From Bog-159 sp963707465 (GTDB lineage: Bacteria > Acidobacteriota > Terriglobia > Bryobacterales > Bryobacteraceae), in the NCBI GenBank assembly GCA_963707465.1, contig CAVPQK010000015.1:2046001-2110000 (forward strand): a DNA stretch of 64,000 nucleotides, given 5' to 3'. Positions 1-7,585 of this stretch are shown one piece after another. How positions within the stretch are numbered: position 1 is the first letter of the stretch; each line of letters starts with the position of its first letter. The notes under the pieces are model-generated. The model did not search any database, had not been told where the DNA came from, and saw only the letters and a program-made list of their open reading frames with translations. The translations under genes and the position numbers were made by a program.

Positions 1-23
1 TTATTGAGCGAATTGCCCTCATT

Positions 24-54
24 TTACAAGTCTGCAAATCTATTTAGATACAAT
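24..54 (+). promoter_or_regulatory. possible promoter of the response-regulator gene
   Basis: A TTACAA hexamer at 24-29 and a TACAAT hexamer at 49-54 are separated by 19 bp, slightly longer than optimal for a housekeeping sigma factor. The start codon follows 16 bp later without a clear Shine-Dalgarno sequence. This is only a motif match; a promoter outside the window is also possible. Confidence 0.25.
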
Positions 55-70
55 GGATTGAATCGCCCGC

Positions 71-745
71 ATGCAGACTATTCTGGTGATCGACGACGAT
101 GAGAGCCTGCGCGACACTATCGGCGTGATGCTGGAGCAGGAGGGTTTCCGCGCCGTGCTGGTGGCGGACGGCAAGGCGGGTTACGAGAAGTCCCTGCTGC
201 TCAGGCCCGACCTGATCCTGGTGGATCTGCGCCTGCCGGGCATGAGCGGCGTGGAGATCTGCAAGCAGGTGCGCGCGGCCCACGTTGTCACCCCCATCAT
301 CGTGCTGAGCGCCTTGGGCGATGAAATCGACAAGGTGCTGCTACTGGAGATCGGCGCCGACGATTACGTGGTGAAGCCCTTCGGCACGCGCGAGCTGCTG
401 GCCCGCATCCGCGCCGTGCTGCGCCGGACCTCCCCGGAAGCGCGCCAGGTATTGCGCTTCGGTGAAGTCGAGCTGGATCTGGAGCGCCGCGTGGTGGCCC
501 GGCGCGGCGAAGAGTTGAAACTGACGCCCGCCGAATACAACCTGCTCACTTATTTCCTGCAGAATCCCGACCGGCCGCTCACGCGCGACATGATTCTGAA
601 TTCGGTCTGGGGCTACGAGTTCTTCCCCAACACCCGCACGGTGGACGCCCACGTGGTCAAGCTGCGCCAAAAGCTGGAGCCGGAGCCCAACGTGCCCCGC
701 CATTTCCTGACCGTGCACGGTGTGGGCTACCGGTTCCTGCCGTAA
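71..745 (+). CDS. OmpR/PhoB-family response regulator
   Basis: A 224-residue two-component response regulator. The N-terminal receiver domain (about residues 1-118) has the acidic triad DDD at 8-10, phospho-acceptor Asp52 in LVDLRLPG, conserved Ser80 and Lys102 in VVKPFG. The C-terminal part (about 128-224) is a winged-helix DNA-binding domain ending with the family signature VGYRFLP. On phosphorylation by a sensor kinase it would bind DNA in the cytoplasm and regulate transcription. No histidine kinase lies downstream, so the partner is upstream of the window or unlinked. The last 51 bp of this gene recur almost identically at 2097-2147, so the gene borders a duplication (see that entry). 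Family is certain; the target signal cannot be read from sequence. Confidence 0.95.
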   Translation: MQTILVIDDDESLRDTIGVMLEQEGFRAVLVADGKAGYEKSLLLRPDLILVDLRLPGMSGVEICKQVRAAHVVTPIIVLSALGDEIDKVLLLEIGADDYVVKPFGTRELLARIRAVLRRTSPEARQVLRFGEVELDLERRVVARRGEELKLTPAEYNLLTYFLQNPDRPLTRDMILNSVWGYEFFPNTRTVDAHVVKLRQKLEPEPNVPRHFLTVHGVGYRFLP

Positions 746-761
746 TTGAGTCCGTCCACGT

Positions 762-1064
762 TCATGCCGCGGTCCGCGGCAGCACCTCCCTCTCTATCCG
801 CGAACCCAGTTCTTGCCCCGCAACCTCCAGATCGTAAGCGTTCTGGAGATTCAACCAATACTGCGGCGACGTGCCGAAGTACCGGGCCAGACGCATCGCG
901 GTGTCCACCGTGATCGCCCTCTTCCCATTGACGATGGCGCTGATCCGGTTCATCGGAACCCGGAGGGCGCGCCCCAGTTCGTTCAGGCTGACCCCGATCT
1001 CGTTAAGCTCGTCGCGGAGTAGCTCGCCCGGTTGGATGGGCGGCAGCTTCCGTCTCTGTGCCAT
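762..1064 (-). CDS. higA: HigA-family antitoxin
   Basis: A 100-residue Xre/Cro-type helix-turn-helix protein of the HigA antitoxin family. It opens with the family motif PPIQPGELLRDEL, followed by a HTH (about residues 25-60) and the typical ending FGTSPQYWLNLQNAYDL. HigA neutralises the HigB mRNA interferase and represses its own operon. It lies 12 bp downstream of the higB remnant on the same strand, the normal toxin-first order of higBA. The antitoxin reading frame is intact although the toxin frame is interrupted. Convergent with the response-regulator gene. Confidence 0.9.
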   Translation of the reverse strand: MAQRRKLPPIQPGELLRDELNEIGVSLNELGRALRVPMNRISAIVNGKRAITVDTAMRLARYFGTSPQYWLNLQNAYDLEVAGQELGSRIEREVLPRTAA

Positions 1065-1076
1065 GATTTCTCTCCT

Positions 1077-1358
1077 TCACCAGTGGTAGTCCACAATCTC
1101 GACCTCGTACGCGTCCCCGTCGCGCCAGACGAAGCAGATGCGCCAGCGGTCATTGACCCGAATGCTATGCTGGCCAGCCCGGTCGCCGCTCAATGCTTCC
1201 AACCGGTTTCCCCGGATGGCTGCCAGATCGCTGAGGCTGGTGGCCGCATACAGCCATCGCAGCCGCTTGCGCGCCTACTCCTCGATGCCGCGAAACCTCC
1301 GGCTGCCATAGCCCTCGTGAATCGCCTCGGTTTTCCGGCACCGGAACGAGCGAATCAT
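1077..1358 (-). pseudogene. higB: HigB toxin gene interrupted by an in-frame amber stop
   Basis: Reading from the ATG at 1358, the frame begins MIRSFRCRKTEAIHEG and matches the start of HigB/RelE-type plasmid-maintenance toxins. Codon 28 (1277-1275) is TAG. Reading through it, the same frame continues ARKRLRWLYAATSL and ends with SIRVNDRWRICFVWRDGD and EIVDYH, the hallmark C-terminus of HigB, stopping at TGA 1079-1077 (93 codons in total). There is no frameshift, so one substitution separates this from an intact toxin. HigB cleaves translated mRNAs; a 27-residue fragment would be inactive. TAG is used as a normal stop elsewhere in the window, so recoding is unlikely. Confidence 0.85.
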
Positions 1359-1462
1359 AACGTCAAAGATACTACGCGCGCCGTACTGAGTCAAGTGCGG
1401 CGGTAGCGTCTGAAACTTGCGTTTGATCGGAGAAACGGCGAATCTGCAAGTTTGCCCGATAC

Positions 1463-1898
1463 TTAAGTCTCCTCCGATACGGAGAACATGACGCACTGCA
1501 GTTCGGCATTCTCAATCCACGCTTCAAATTGCGCGGTGACTGGACGACTATTCTTGGCGCTCGCTCGCACCACGATCCTATAGCGCCCGTTTGGTATGGT
1601 CGTGCGCTGCTCGTTAACTGTATGCGCAACTATCATTACCGGTTGCGAATTAGCGGTGTTCACTGGTCCTGTAATTAGGTCGATCTGCCTGACAGACCAC
1701 TTCCTTTGACCTTCTTTCCTGCGCCCACACGTCGTACTGCGCGACAAAGATCAGAGCCCAGGCCAGACCGCCGGTGATCCACGCCGACCACTTCACAATC
1801 CTTGGCCCGGCCCCGGGGTCATTGGAGTATGCGGCGGCGAGTATCCCCAGGGCGATGGCCGCCAGGGCTAGGATCGGCCTGAAATATGGCCGCCACAC
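1463..1898 (-). pseudogene. hypothetical membrane-anchored protein split by a frameshift
   Basis: Two overlapping frames look like one broken gene. The first, from the ATG at 1898, encodes two hydrophobic segments (FRPILALAAIALGILAAAY and ITGGLAWALIFVAQYDVW) and would run to 1650. The second frame (open 1747-1463) supplies a soluble tail containing VRQIDLITGPVNTANSQP and IPNGRYRIVVRASAKN. Joining them near 1715 gives a protein of about 145 residues with an N-terminal membrane anchor and an exported or cytosolic domain. No family was recognised. Two separate small genes is the alternative. It lies inside the islet between the two copies of the response-regulator 3' end. Confidence 0.4.
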
Positions 1899-2096
1899 GA
1901 TTCAGCGACCATCAAAAAGTACTCCGTGGGCGCTTCGGCATGCCCCAAGCCTATCACTCCGTGTGAGGCTTTAAACGCCGGAAGGGCTCGCATCAGCAGA
2001 CGCGGGTTCGCTCCGTCTAAACTGGCCGGCCGCGTTCCCTATTTCAGTGCGCGGATCGCCTCTTTCGATGGGGGAGAGCCGTGATACGCAGCTCGT

Positions 2097-2147
2097 CCCC
2101 GCCATTTCCTGACCGTGCACGCTGTGGGTTACCGGTTCCTCCCGTAA
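2097..2147 (+). repeat. duplicated 3' end of the response-regulator gene
   Basis: This 51-bp segment matches the last 51 bp of the response-regulator gene (695-745) at 48 of 51 positions, including the stop codon, and would encode PRHFLTVHAVGYRFLP. Sequence upstream of 2097 does not resemble the rest of the gene, so it is a partial copy and not a second regulator. All three differences are at the DNA level; only one changes a residue (Gly to Ala). The two copies bracket the higBA islet (746-2096) in direct orientation. Confidence 0.85.
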
Positions 2148-2159
2148 GTTTTAGCTACC

Positions 2160-2206
2160 TATTGTTTTCCCATACAACGCGTGCTATCCTCTATGGGAAA
2201 GCAATA
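2160..2206 (+). promoter_or_regulatory. padR promoter with PadR-type inverted-repeat operator
   Basis: TATTGTTTTCCCATA (2160-2174) and TATGGGAAAGCAATA (2192-2206) form an inverted repeat with 14 of 15 positions complementary and a 17-bp spacer. A sigma-70-like promoter lies inside it: TTGTTT at 2162-2167 and TATCCT at 2185-2190, spaced by 17 bp. One arm covers the -35 element, the other the expected transcription start. PadR proteins are dimers that bind such dyads and repress, so autoregulation of padR and the permease gene behind it is the natural reading. Confidence 0.75.
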
Positions 2207-2215
2207 GGACAAAAC

Positions 2216-2560
2216 ATGCACGACAAAGCGGATGTATGGCAAGGCACCCTGGCCCTGATGATCCTGAAAACTATAGAGACCATGGGGCCGCTTCATGGAT
2301 ACGGCATCGCGCGCCGCATCGAGCAGACCAGCGGCCATCTCCTCAACTTGAACTATGGAACCCTCTATCCAGCTCTCCTGAAGCTGGAGCAGGAGGGGTC
2401 CATCGCTTCCGAGTGGGGCGTGTCGGACAATAATCGCAAGGCCAAGTTCTACAAGCTCACCCGCGCCGGCCGCAAACAACTGGAAAAGGAAGCGCGGGAT
2501 TGGCAACAGGCCACTGCCATCCTCGCCCGCTTCCTTTCTCCCTCGGGAGGCGCGGCGTGA
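2216..2560 (+). CDS. PadR-family transcriptional regulator
   Basis: A 114-residue winged-helix repressor of the PadR family. The start MHDKADVWQGTLALMIL fits other family members; an open frame extends upstream but crosses the promoter and operator, so the ATG at 2216 is preferred. Residues 10-75 carry the family pattern: LALMILKTIETMGPLHGYGIA, then NYGTLYPALLKLEQEG in the wing. PadR genes in acidobacteria commonly precede ADOP permease genes, and here the stop codon overlaps the permease start (GTGA), so the two form an operon. The ligand is unknown. Confidence 0.92.
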   Translation: MHDKADVWQGTLALMILKTIETMGPLHGYGIARRIEQTSGHLLNLNYGTLYPALLKLEQEGSIASEWGVSDNNRKAKFYKLTRAGRKQLEKEARDWQQATAILARFLSPSGGAA

Positions 2561-5199
2561 AGCGGTTCCGCGCGTGGGTGGTCCGATTCGCCGGCTTGTG
2601 GCCGGTCGCCCGGCGGGAGCGTGAACTGGCCGACGAAATCGAGTCCCATCTGCAACTGCACATCGACGACAACCTCCGCGCCGGCATGCGTCCGGAGCAG
2701 GCTCGCCGCGACGCCCTCCTGAAATTGGGCGGCGTGGATGCCGCCAAGGAGGCTTACCGTGACCGCCGCACCGTACCGTTCCTCGAAAACCTCGTGCGGG
2801 ATACGCGCTTCGCCATCCGGCAGTTGCGCAAGAACCCCGGATTCACCTTCGCTGCCGTACTGGTGCTGAGCCTCGGCATGTGCGCCAGCGTGGCCATCTT
2901 CGCGTTCGTGGACGCCACGCTCATCAAGCCGCTGCCCTACCGCGACCCCGCCCGGCTCGTGGGACTCTTCGAGACGGTCCAGTTCTGTCCGCGCTGCCCT
3001 CTCTCGTATCCGGACTTCCTCGACTGGAAACGGCTCAACAAAGTCTTCGCCGCCGCGGACGCATTCGACGGCACCGGCTTCAGCCTCCGCACGGACGCAG
3101 GCGCGGAAATGGCGCGCGGAGCGGTTGTGACCGCCGGATTCTTTCGGACGCTCGGTGTGTCTCCCGTACTGGGCCGTGATTTTCGCGCGGGTGAAGATAG
3201 TCCCGAAGCGCCGCGCACAGTGATCCTCAGCTCCGCCGCCTGGCAGAAACGATACGCCGGAAGCGCGGCTGTCTTGGGACAGACCGTGACGCTCAACGGC
3301 GCTGCAAACATCGTTATCGGCGTGTTGCCTCCGGACTTCCATTTCGCCGCGGCCGGCGACCCGGAGTTCTGGTCCGCGCTGCACACTACCTCCAACTCCT
3401 GTTACCCGCAACGGGGCTGCCACAGTCTCCACGGCGTCGCAAGGCTGCGGGATGGCGTGTCGATCGAGACGGCGGACGCCAACGTAAAGTGGATCGCCGG
3501 AGAGCTGGAAAAGCAGTATCCATCGAATCGCGGCCAGGGCGGAACGGCGATCCCTCTCACCGAATTGGAGGTTGGACGTATCCGCCCCATACTGATCGTG
3601 CTGTTATGCGGAGCGGGGCTTCTGCTGCTCATAGCTTGCGTGAACGCAACCAGCCTGGCGGTTGTCCGCGCCGAAAACCGCAAGCGGGAGATGGCGGTAC
3701 GCGCGGCCTTGGGCGCATCGCGCGGCCGATTGGCCGGCCAATTCGTGACGGAAGCGGCGGTCCTGGTGGCGGCCGCTACCGCGCTGGGCCTGGTTTCCGC
3801 CCGGTGGCTCATGCAAGTCCTGATTGGTCTCATCGGCGCGGACCAGATGGTCGCCATGCCGTTCCTCTACGGAATCGGCTTGAATCTCCGCGTGTTGGCG
3901 TTCGCCGCGGTGGTCGCGATGGCGGCGGCGGCAGCGCTCTCCATCGCGCCGGCCTGGCGCTCGTTTCTGCCGGACCTGCGCGAAGGCCTGGCCGAAGCCG
4001 GCCGTGGTTCCGCTGGTCCCCGGTGGCGCCGTTTCGGCGCCCACATGGTGGTGCTGGAATTGGCCACTGCGGTGGTACTGTTGGTCGGCGCGGGATTGCT
4101 CGGCCAGAGCTTCTACCGCCTGCTGCACGTGGACATGGGAATGCAGCCGGACCACCTGGCGACACTGGGGGTAGCCGCGCCCGATTCCATCCACGCCGAC
4201 AACAAAAAGGTCGTCGCGCTGGCGCACGATGTCATTGCCCGAATAGCGAGTCTGCCGGGTGTGGAATCGGTGGGGATCTCCACCACGCTGCCAGTGGTCG
4301 GCGGAAATAGCATGTGGATCCGGGTGGTGGGCCATCCCTACCATGGAGAGCACAATGAGGTGGGCTACCGCGAAGTGAGCGCCGGCTATTTCACCACGCT
4401 GCGCGCGAAGCTCGTGCGCGGACGCTATTTCACGGAGGCCGACGACGCGTCGAAACCTCCAGTCGTCATCGTCGACCGGGCGCTGGCCGAAAAGTACTTC
4501 CCGGGCGAGGACCCCGTGGGTATGCGGATGGCCTACGCGGGCGCATCGTCGCCCCCCATGGAAGTTATCGGTGTCGTGGACGACATCAAGGAAGGCGCGC
4601 TGGACGAGACTACCTGGCCCACCATGTACGTCGCCTACAATCAGGACCCGGACGACCACTTCTCTCTCGTCGTGCGCACATCCAAAGGCGAACAGGCGCT
4701 GCTTCCAACACTGGCCGCCGCCATTCACCGGATGGATCCGGGCATCTCTACTTATGGGCCGCGAACCATGCGCGACAGAGTCAACAACACGCCGGCTGCC
4801 TATCTGCGCCGTTGCTCAGCCTGGCTGGTGGGAGGCTTCGCCTGCCTGGCCTGGCTGCTCGGCGCGGCCGCACTGTACGGCGTGATCGCCTACTCGGTAA
4901 GCCGGCGAACTCGCGAGATCGGCGTGCGCATGGCGCTCGGCGCCCAGCCACGCGGTGTGCACCGGCTCATCCTGAAAGAGGCGGGGTGGTTGATCGCAGT
5001 GGGCATCGGCATCGGACTCCTCTGCTCGGTCGCCGCCGCGAATCTATTGCGCGGATTGCTCTTCGGTGTGCGCGCGGCGGACCCGGCCACGATGGCGGCG
5101 GTTTCCGCCGTGCTGGGCATCACAGCCCTGCTGGCCAGCTATTTCCCGGCGCGCCGAGCCGCGTCGGTCAATCCGGTAGACGCTCTGCGAGCGGAATAG
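2557..5199 (+). CDS. ADOP-family MacB/FtsX-like permease
   Basis: An 880-residue integral membrane protein. It starts at GTG 2557, 4 bp before the padR stop, behind GGGAGG at 2545-2550. Order of parts: a cytoplasmic prefix (residues about 15-65, LADEIESHLQLHIDD), first transmembrane segment with a periplasmic MacB core domain, three transmembrane helices near the middle (an FtsX unit, LLCGAGLLLLIACVNATSLA), a second periplasmic domain, and a second FtsX unit ending PARRAASVNPVDALRAE. The duplicated FtsX units and the absence of any ATPase are the hallmarks of acidobacterial duplicated orphan permeases. Transport substrate and energy source are unknown. The first helix has GMCASVAIF in place of the usual GIGANTAIF. 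Confidence 0.9.
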   Translation: MKRFRAWVVRFAGLWPVARRERELADEIESHLQLHIDDNLRAGMRPEQARRDALLKLGGVDAAKEAYRDRRTVPFLENLVRDTRFAIRQLRKNPGFTFAAVLVLSLGMCASVAIFAFVDATLIKPLPYRDPARLVGLFETVQFCPRCPLSYPDFLDWKRLNKVFAAADAFDGTGFSLRTDAGAEMARGAVVTAGFFRTLGVSPVLGRDFRAGEDSPEAPRTVILSSAAWQKRYAGSAAVLGQTVTLNGAANIVIGVLPPDFHFAAAGDPEFWSALHTTSNSCYPQRGCHSLHGVARLRDGVSIETADANVKWIAGELEKQYPSNRGQGGTAIPLTELEVGRIRPILIVLLCGAGLLLLIACVNATSLAVVRAENRKREMAVRAALGASRGRLAGQFVTEAAVLVAAATALGLVSARWLMQVLIGLIGADQMVAMPFLYGIGLNLRVLAFAAVVAMAAAAALSIAPAWRSFLPDLREGLAEAGRGSAGPRWRRFGAHMVVLELATAVVLLVGAGLLGQSFYRLLHVDMGMQPDHLATLGVAAPDSIHADNKKVVALAHDVIARIASLPGVESVGISTTLPVVGGNSMWIRVVGHPYHGEHNEVGYREVSAGYFTTLRAKLVRGRYFTEADDASKPPVVIVDRALAEKYFPGEDPVGMRMAYAGASSPPMEVIGVVDDIKEGALDETTWPTMYVAYNQDPDDHFSLVVRTSKGEQALLPTLAAAIHRMDPGISTYGPRTMRDRVNNTPAAYLRRCSAWLVGGFACLAWLLGAAALYGVIAYSVSRRTREIGVRMALGAQPRGVHRLILKEAGWLIAVGIGIGLLCSVAAANLLRGLLFGVRAADPATMAAVSAVLGITALLASYFPARRAASVNPVDALRAE

Positions 5200-5214
5200 C
5201 GGCGATGGCGCATA

Positions 5215-5244
5215 TTGACCGCCGCCCTTCCGGTCCGCTATCCT
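5215..5244 (+). promoter_or_regulatory. promoter of the lysine operon
   Basis: TTGACC at 5215-5220 and TATCCT at 5239-5244 are separated by 18 bp, a good match to a housekeeping promoter. Transcription would start near 5251, just ahead of the P1 stem of the riboswitch, which is exactly where a leader with this aptamer should begin. Confidence 0.7.
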
Positions 5245-5253
5245 AAGTCTTTC

Positions 5254-5440
5254 CCGATAGAGGCGCGGCGGCCATCACTAGCCGGGCGGGCGTTTCCGAC
5301 AGAGCTTCGGATCCCCGGCGAAAGGGGCCGATTGGAACCGCCGAAACCGGCGCGGAGGCTCATGGCCGCGGCGGTTGGGGGGTAAGGCTAACACCTGCCC
5401 ACTGTCACCCGAATCTTTAATGCGGGTGGAGCGCTATCGG
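5254..5440 (+). promoter_or_regulatory. lysine riboswitch (L-box) aptamer
   Basis: The leader shows the lysine riboswitch layout. P1 is a perfect 7-bp pair, CCGATAG (5254-5260) with CTATCGG (5434-5440). The conserved core AGAGGCGCG follows the first strand. GAAAGGGG lies in the P3 region (5320-5327), AACCGCCG (5336-5343) pairs perfectly with CGGCGGTT (5369-5376) as P4, and CTGTCA precedes P5, where CACCCG (5406-5411) pairs with CGGGTG (5423-5428). Lysine binding is known to stabilise this fold. An intrinsic terminator follows at once, and all downstream genes belong to lysine synthesis, so this is a transcriptional off-switch for the operon. Confidence 0.92.
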
Positions 5441-5445
5441 AAGCG

Positions 5446-5476
5446 AAGACTCGCCGGATACGCCGAGTCTTTTCTT
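5446..5476 (+). terminator. intrinsic terminator controlled by the riboswitch
   Basis: AAGACTCG (5446-5453) and CGAGTCTT (5464-5471) form a perfect 8-bp stem with a 10-nt loop, followed by a T-rich run (TTCTTCT). It starts 6 nt after the aptamer P1 stem and ends 35 nt before the dapE start codon, the expected place for lysine-dependent attenuation. Confidence 0.85.
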
Positions 5477-5510
5477 CTGCCTGCGTCCGCCGCCCGCGCG
5501 CGTGTGAATT

Positions 5511-6528
5511 ATGCACCTTTTCGAGCTAACGCGGGCGCTGATCGATACCGAGTCCATCACCGGCAACGAGGAGCGCGTCGGCCTCCAGTTAATGGACTGC
5601 GTCTCCGCGCTCGCCACGCGCTATGGCGGCCACGCCGAACGGACCGAAGTCGAGCCGCATCGCGCCAATATCTTCGGCTGCTGGGGCGACCGGCCCATTG
5701 TCACGCTCTCCACCCACATGGATACCGTGCCGCCCTTCATCCCCTCCCGCGAGGACGGCGACTTCATCTGGGGACGCGGCGCGTGCGACACCAAGGGCAT
5801 TATCGCCGCCATGCTCAAAGCCGCCGAAGCGCTGCTCGAAAGCGGGCGTGCGCGATTTCGGCGTGCTGTTCGTGGTCGGCGAAGAGCGCAACAGCGCGGG
5901 CGCTTATCACGCGGCCGCGCATCCCAAAGGCGGGCGCTACATCATCAACGGCGAGCCCACTGAGAACAAGCTGGCGCTCGGCTCCAAGGGCGCGCTGCGG
6001 TATGAAATCGCGGCTGCTGGACGCATGGCGCACTCCGCCTATCCGGAACTGGGCGAATCCGCCATCGACAAGCTGCTCGACGCGCTCGCCCGCATTCGCG
6101 CCCTCCCGCTGCCCGTCGACGATCTGCTCGGCCCCAGCACGCTGAACATCGGAACCATCGTCGGCGGGCGTGCGCCCAACGTCATCGCCGATGAGGCCAA
6201 GGCCGAGATCTTCGTCCGTCTGGTCGGCGACTCGACCGCGACCAAAGACGCCATCGCCGCCGCCGTGGCCGGAAAAGCGGAGGCGCGCGAGATGCTCGAG
6301 ATCCCCGCCCTGCGGCTCGGTTCGCTCCCGGGAATGGAAACCACCGTGGTGGCGTACACTACCGACATCCCCGCATTCGGAGGCGCCTGGGGCACGCCGT
6401 TCCTGATCGGCCCCGGCTCCATCCACGTGGCCCACACGCTCGACGAGCGCATTCCCAAGCGGCAATTGGAAGATGCGGTGGGCGTCTACGAAACCATGGT
6501 GAGCCGGTTGCTCACCGAAACCAACTAA
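5511..6528 (+). CDS. dapE: M20-family deacylase, succinyl-diaminopimelate desuccinylase-like (one frame break)
   Basis: First gene of the lysine operon. A metallopeptidase-family (M20/ArgE/DapE) deacylase; by context it removes the acyl group from N-acyl-LL-diaminopimelate. Metal-binding motifs are visible: STHMDTVPP (His and Asp), WGRGACDTKG (bridging Asp) and VVGEERNSAG (catalytic Glu and metal Glu). The frame breaks once, at one extra G in 5844-5846; removing it gives a continuous 338-residue protein, and the parts on each side fit without missing residues. The exact acyl group (succinyl or acetyl) cannot be read from sequence. An N-acetyl-lysine or ornithine deacetylase is a less likely alternative given the neighbours. 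Confidence 0.8.
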
Positions 6529-6534
6529 CCTGAT

Positions 6535-7585
6535 ATGCAAACCAAAATCGAAGTCGGCATCCTGGGCGCCACCGGCATGGTGGGCCAGCATTTCGTCAAA
6601 TTCCTGCAGGACCACCCCTGGTTCGAACTCAAGTGGCTGGGCGCCAGCGACCGCTCCGCCGGCAAGCCATACCACGACGCCACCTCCTGGCGGCTCAGCG
6701 GTCGAATGCCGGATACCGTCGCCGGCAAGCTGGTCGAAGATTCGAAACCCGGCAACGCTCCGCGCCTGCTCTTCTCCGCCATGGACGCCTCCGTCGCCAC
6801 CGAAATCGAGCGCGCTTTCGCCCAAGCCGGCCACGTGGTGGTATCGAATTCGAAGAACCACCGCATGGAACGCGACGTGCCGCTGCTGGTTCCCGAAGTC
6901 AATCCCGACCACCTCAAGATCATCCCCAGCCAGCAGCGCAAGCGCGGCTGGAAAGGCCAGATCGTCACCAATCCCAATTGCTCCACCATCGTGCTCACCA
7001 TGGCGCTCGGCCCGCTGAAGCCATTTGGCATCACGCGTGTCATTACCACCACGCTGCAGGCCATCTCGGGCGCGGGATATCCGGGCGTCCCGTCCATGGA
7101 TATCATCGCCAACGTCATCCCTTTCATCGGTGGCGAAGAAGAAAAGATGCAGCAGGAGACGCAGAAGATCCTGGGCGATTTCCGCGGCGATCACATCGAG
7201 CCGCTGCGACGCCAAGGTCAGCGCGCACTGCAATCGCGTCCCGGTTGTGGATGGCCACACCGTCACCGTCTCGGTCGAATTCTCCGCCAAGCCGTCGGAA
7301 GCCGACCTACGCCACGCCTTCGACCACTTCTCCAGCGTGCCGCAGCAGCGCCACCTTCCCAGCGCGCCGCCGCGCCCCGTCATTTATATGGAGGAGAAGG
7401 ATCGCCCGCAGCCGCGCCGGGATGCCGAGCGCGAACACGGCATGGCGGCCTTCATCGGCCGCCTGCGCCCCTGCCCCGTGCTCGATTACAAGTTCGTCGC
7501 GCTGGGCCACAACACCGTGCGCGGCGCCGCGGGCGCGGCCGTGCTGAACGCCGAGCTGATGCATTCGGAAGGAATGCTGGACTGA
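6535..7585 (+). CDS. asd: aspartate-semialdehyde dehydrogenase (one frame break)
   Basis: Second operon gene, 6 bp after dapE. It converts aspartyl phosphate to aspartate semialdehyde with NADPH, the branch point for lysine, threonine and methionine. The N-terminus has the nucleotide-binding motif GILGATGMVGQ; the active-site Cys lies in TNPNCSTIVL (about residue 150), and a substrate-binding segment reads GAGYPGVPSMD. The length and motifs resemble the archaeal-type Asd. One extra base near 7206 shifts the frame; correcting it gives 349 residues ending GMLD, with the stop overlapping the lysC start. Left uncorrected, the N-terminal frame runs on into lysC and gives a false Asd-LysC fusion. 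Confidence 0.85.

Noticed and set aside
1910..1950. A possible start of a small conserved protein (MPKRPRS) on the minus strand
   Set aside because: Only six residues match before a stop codon; too short to support a gene or remnant.
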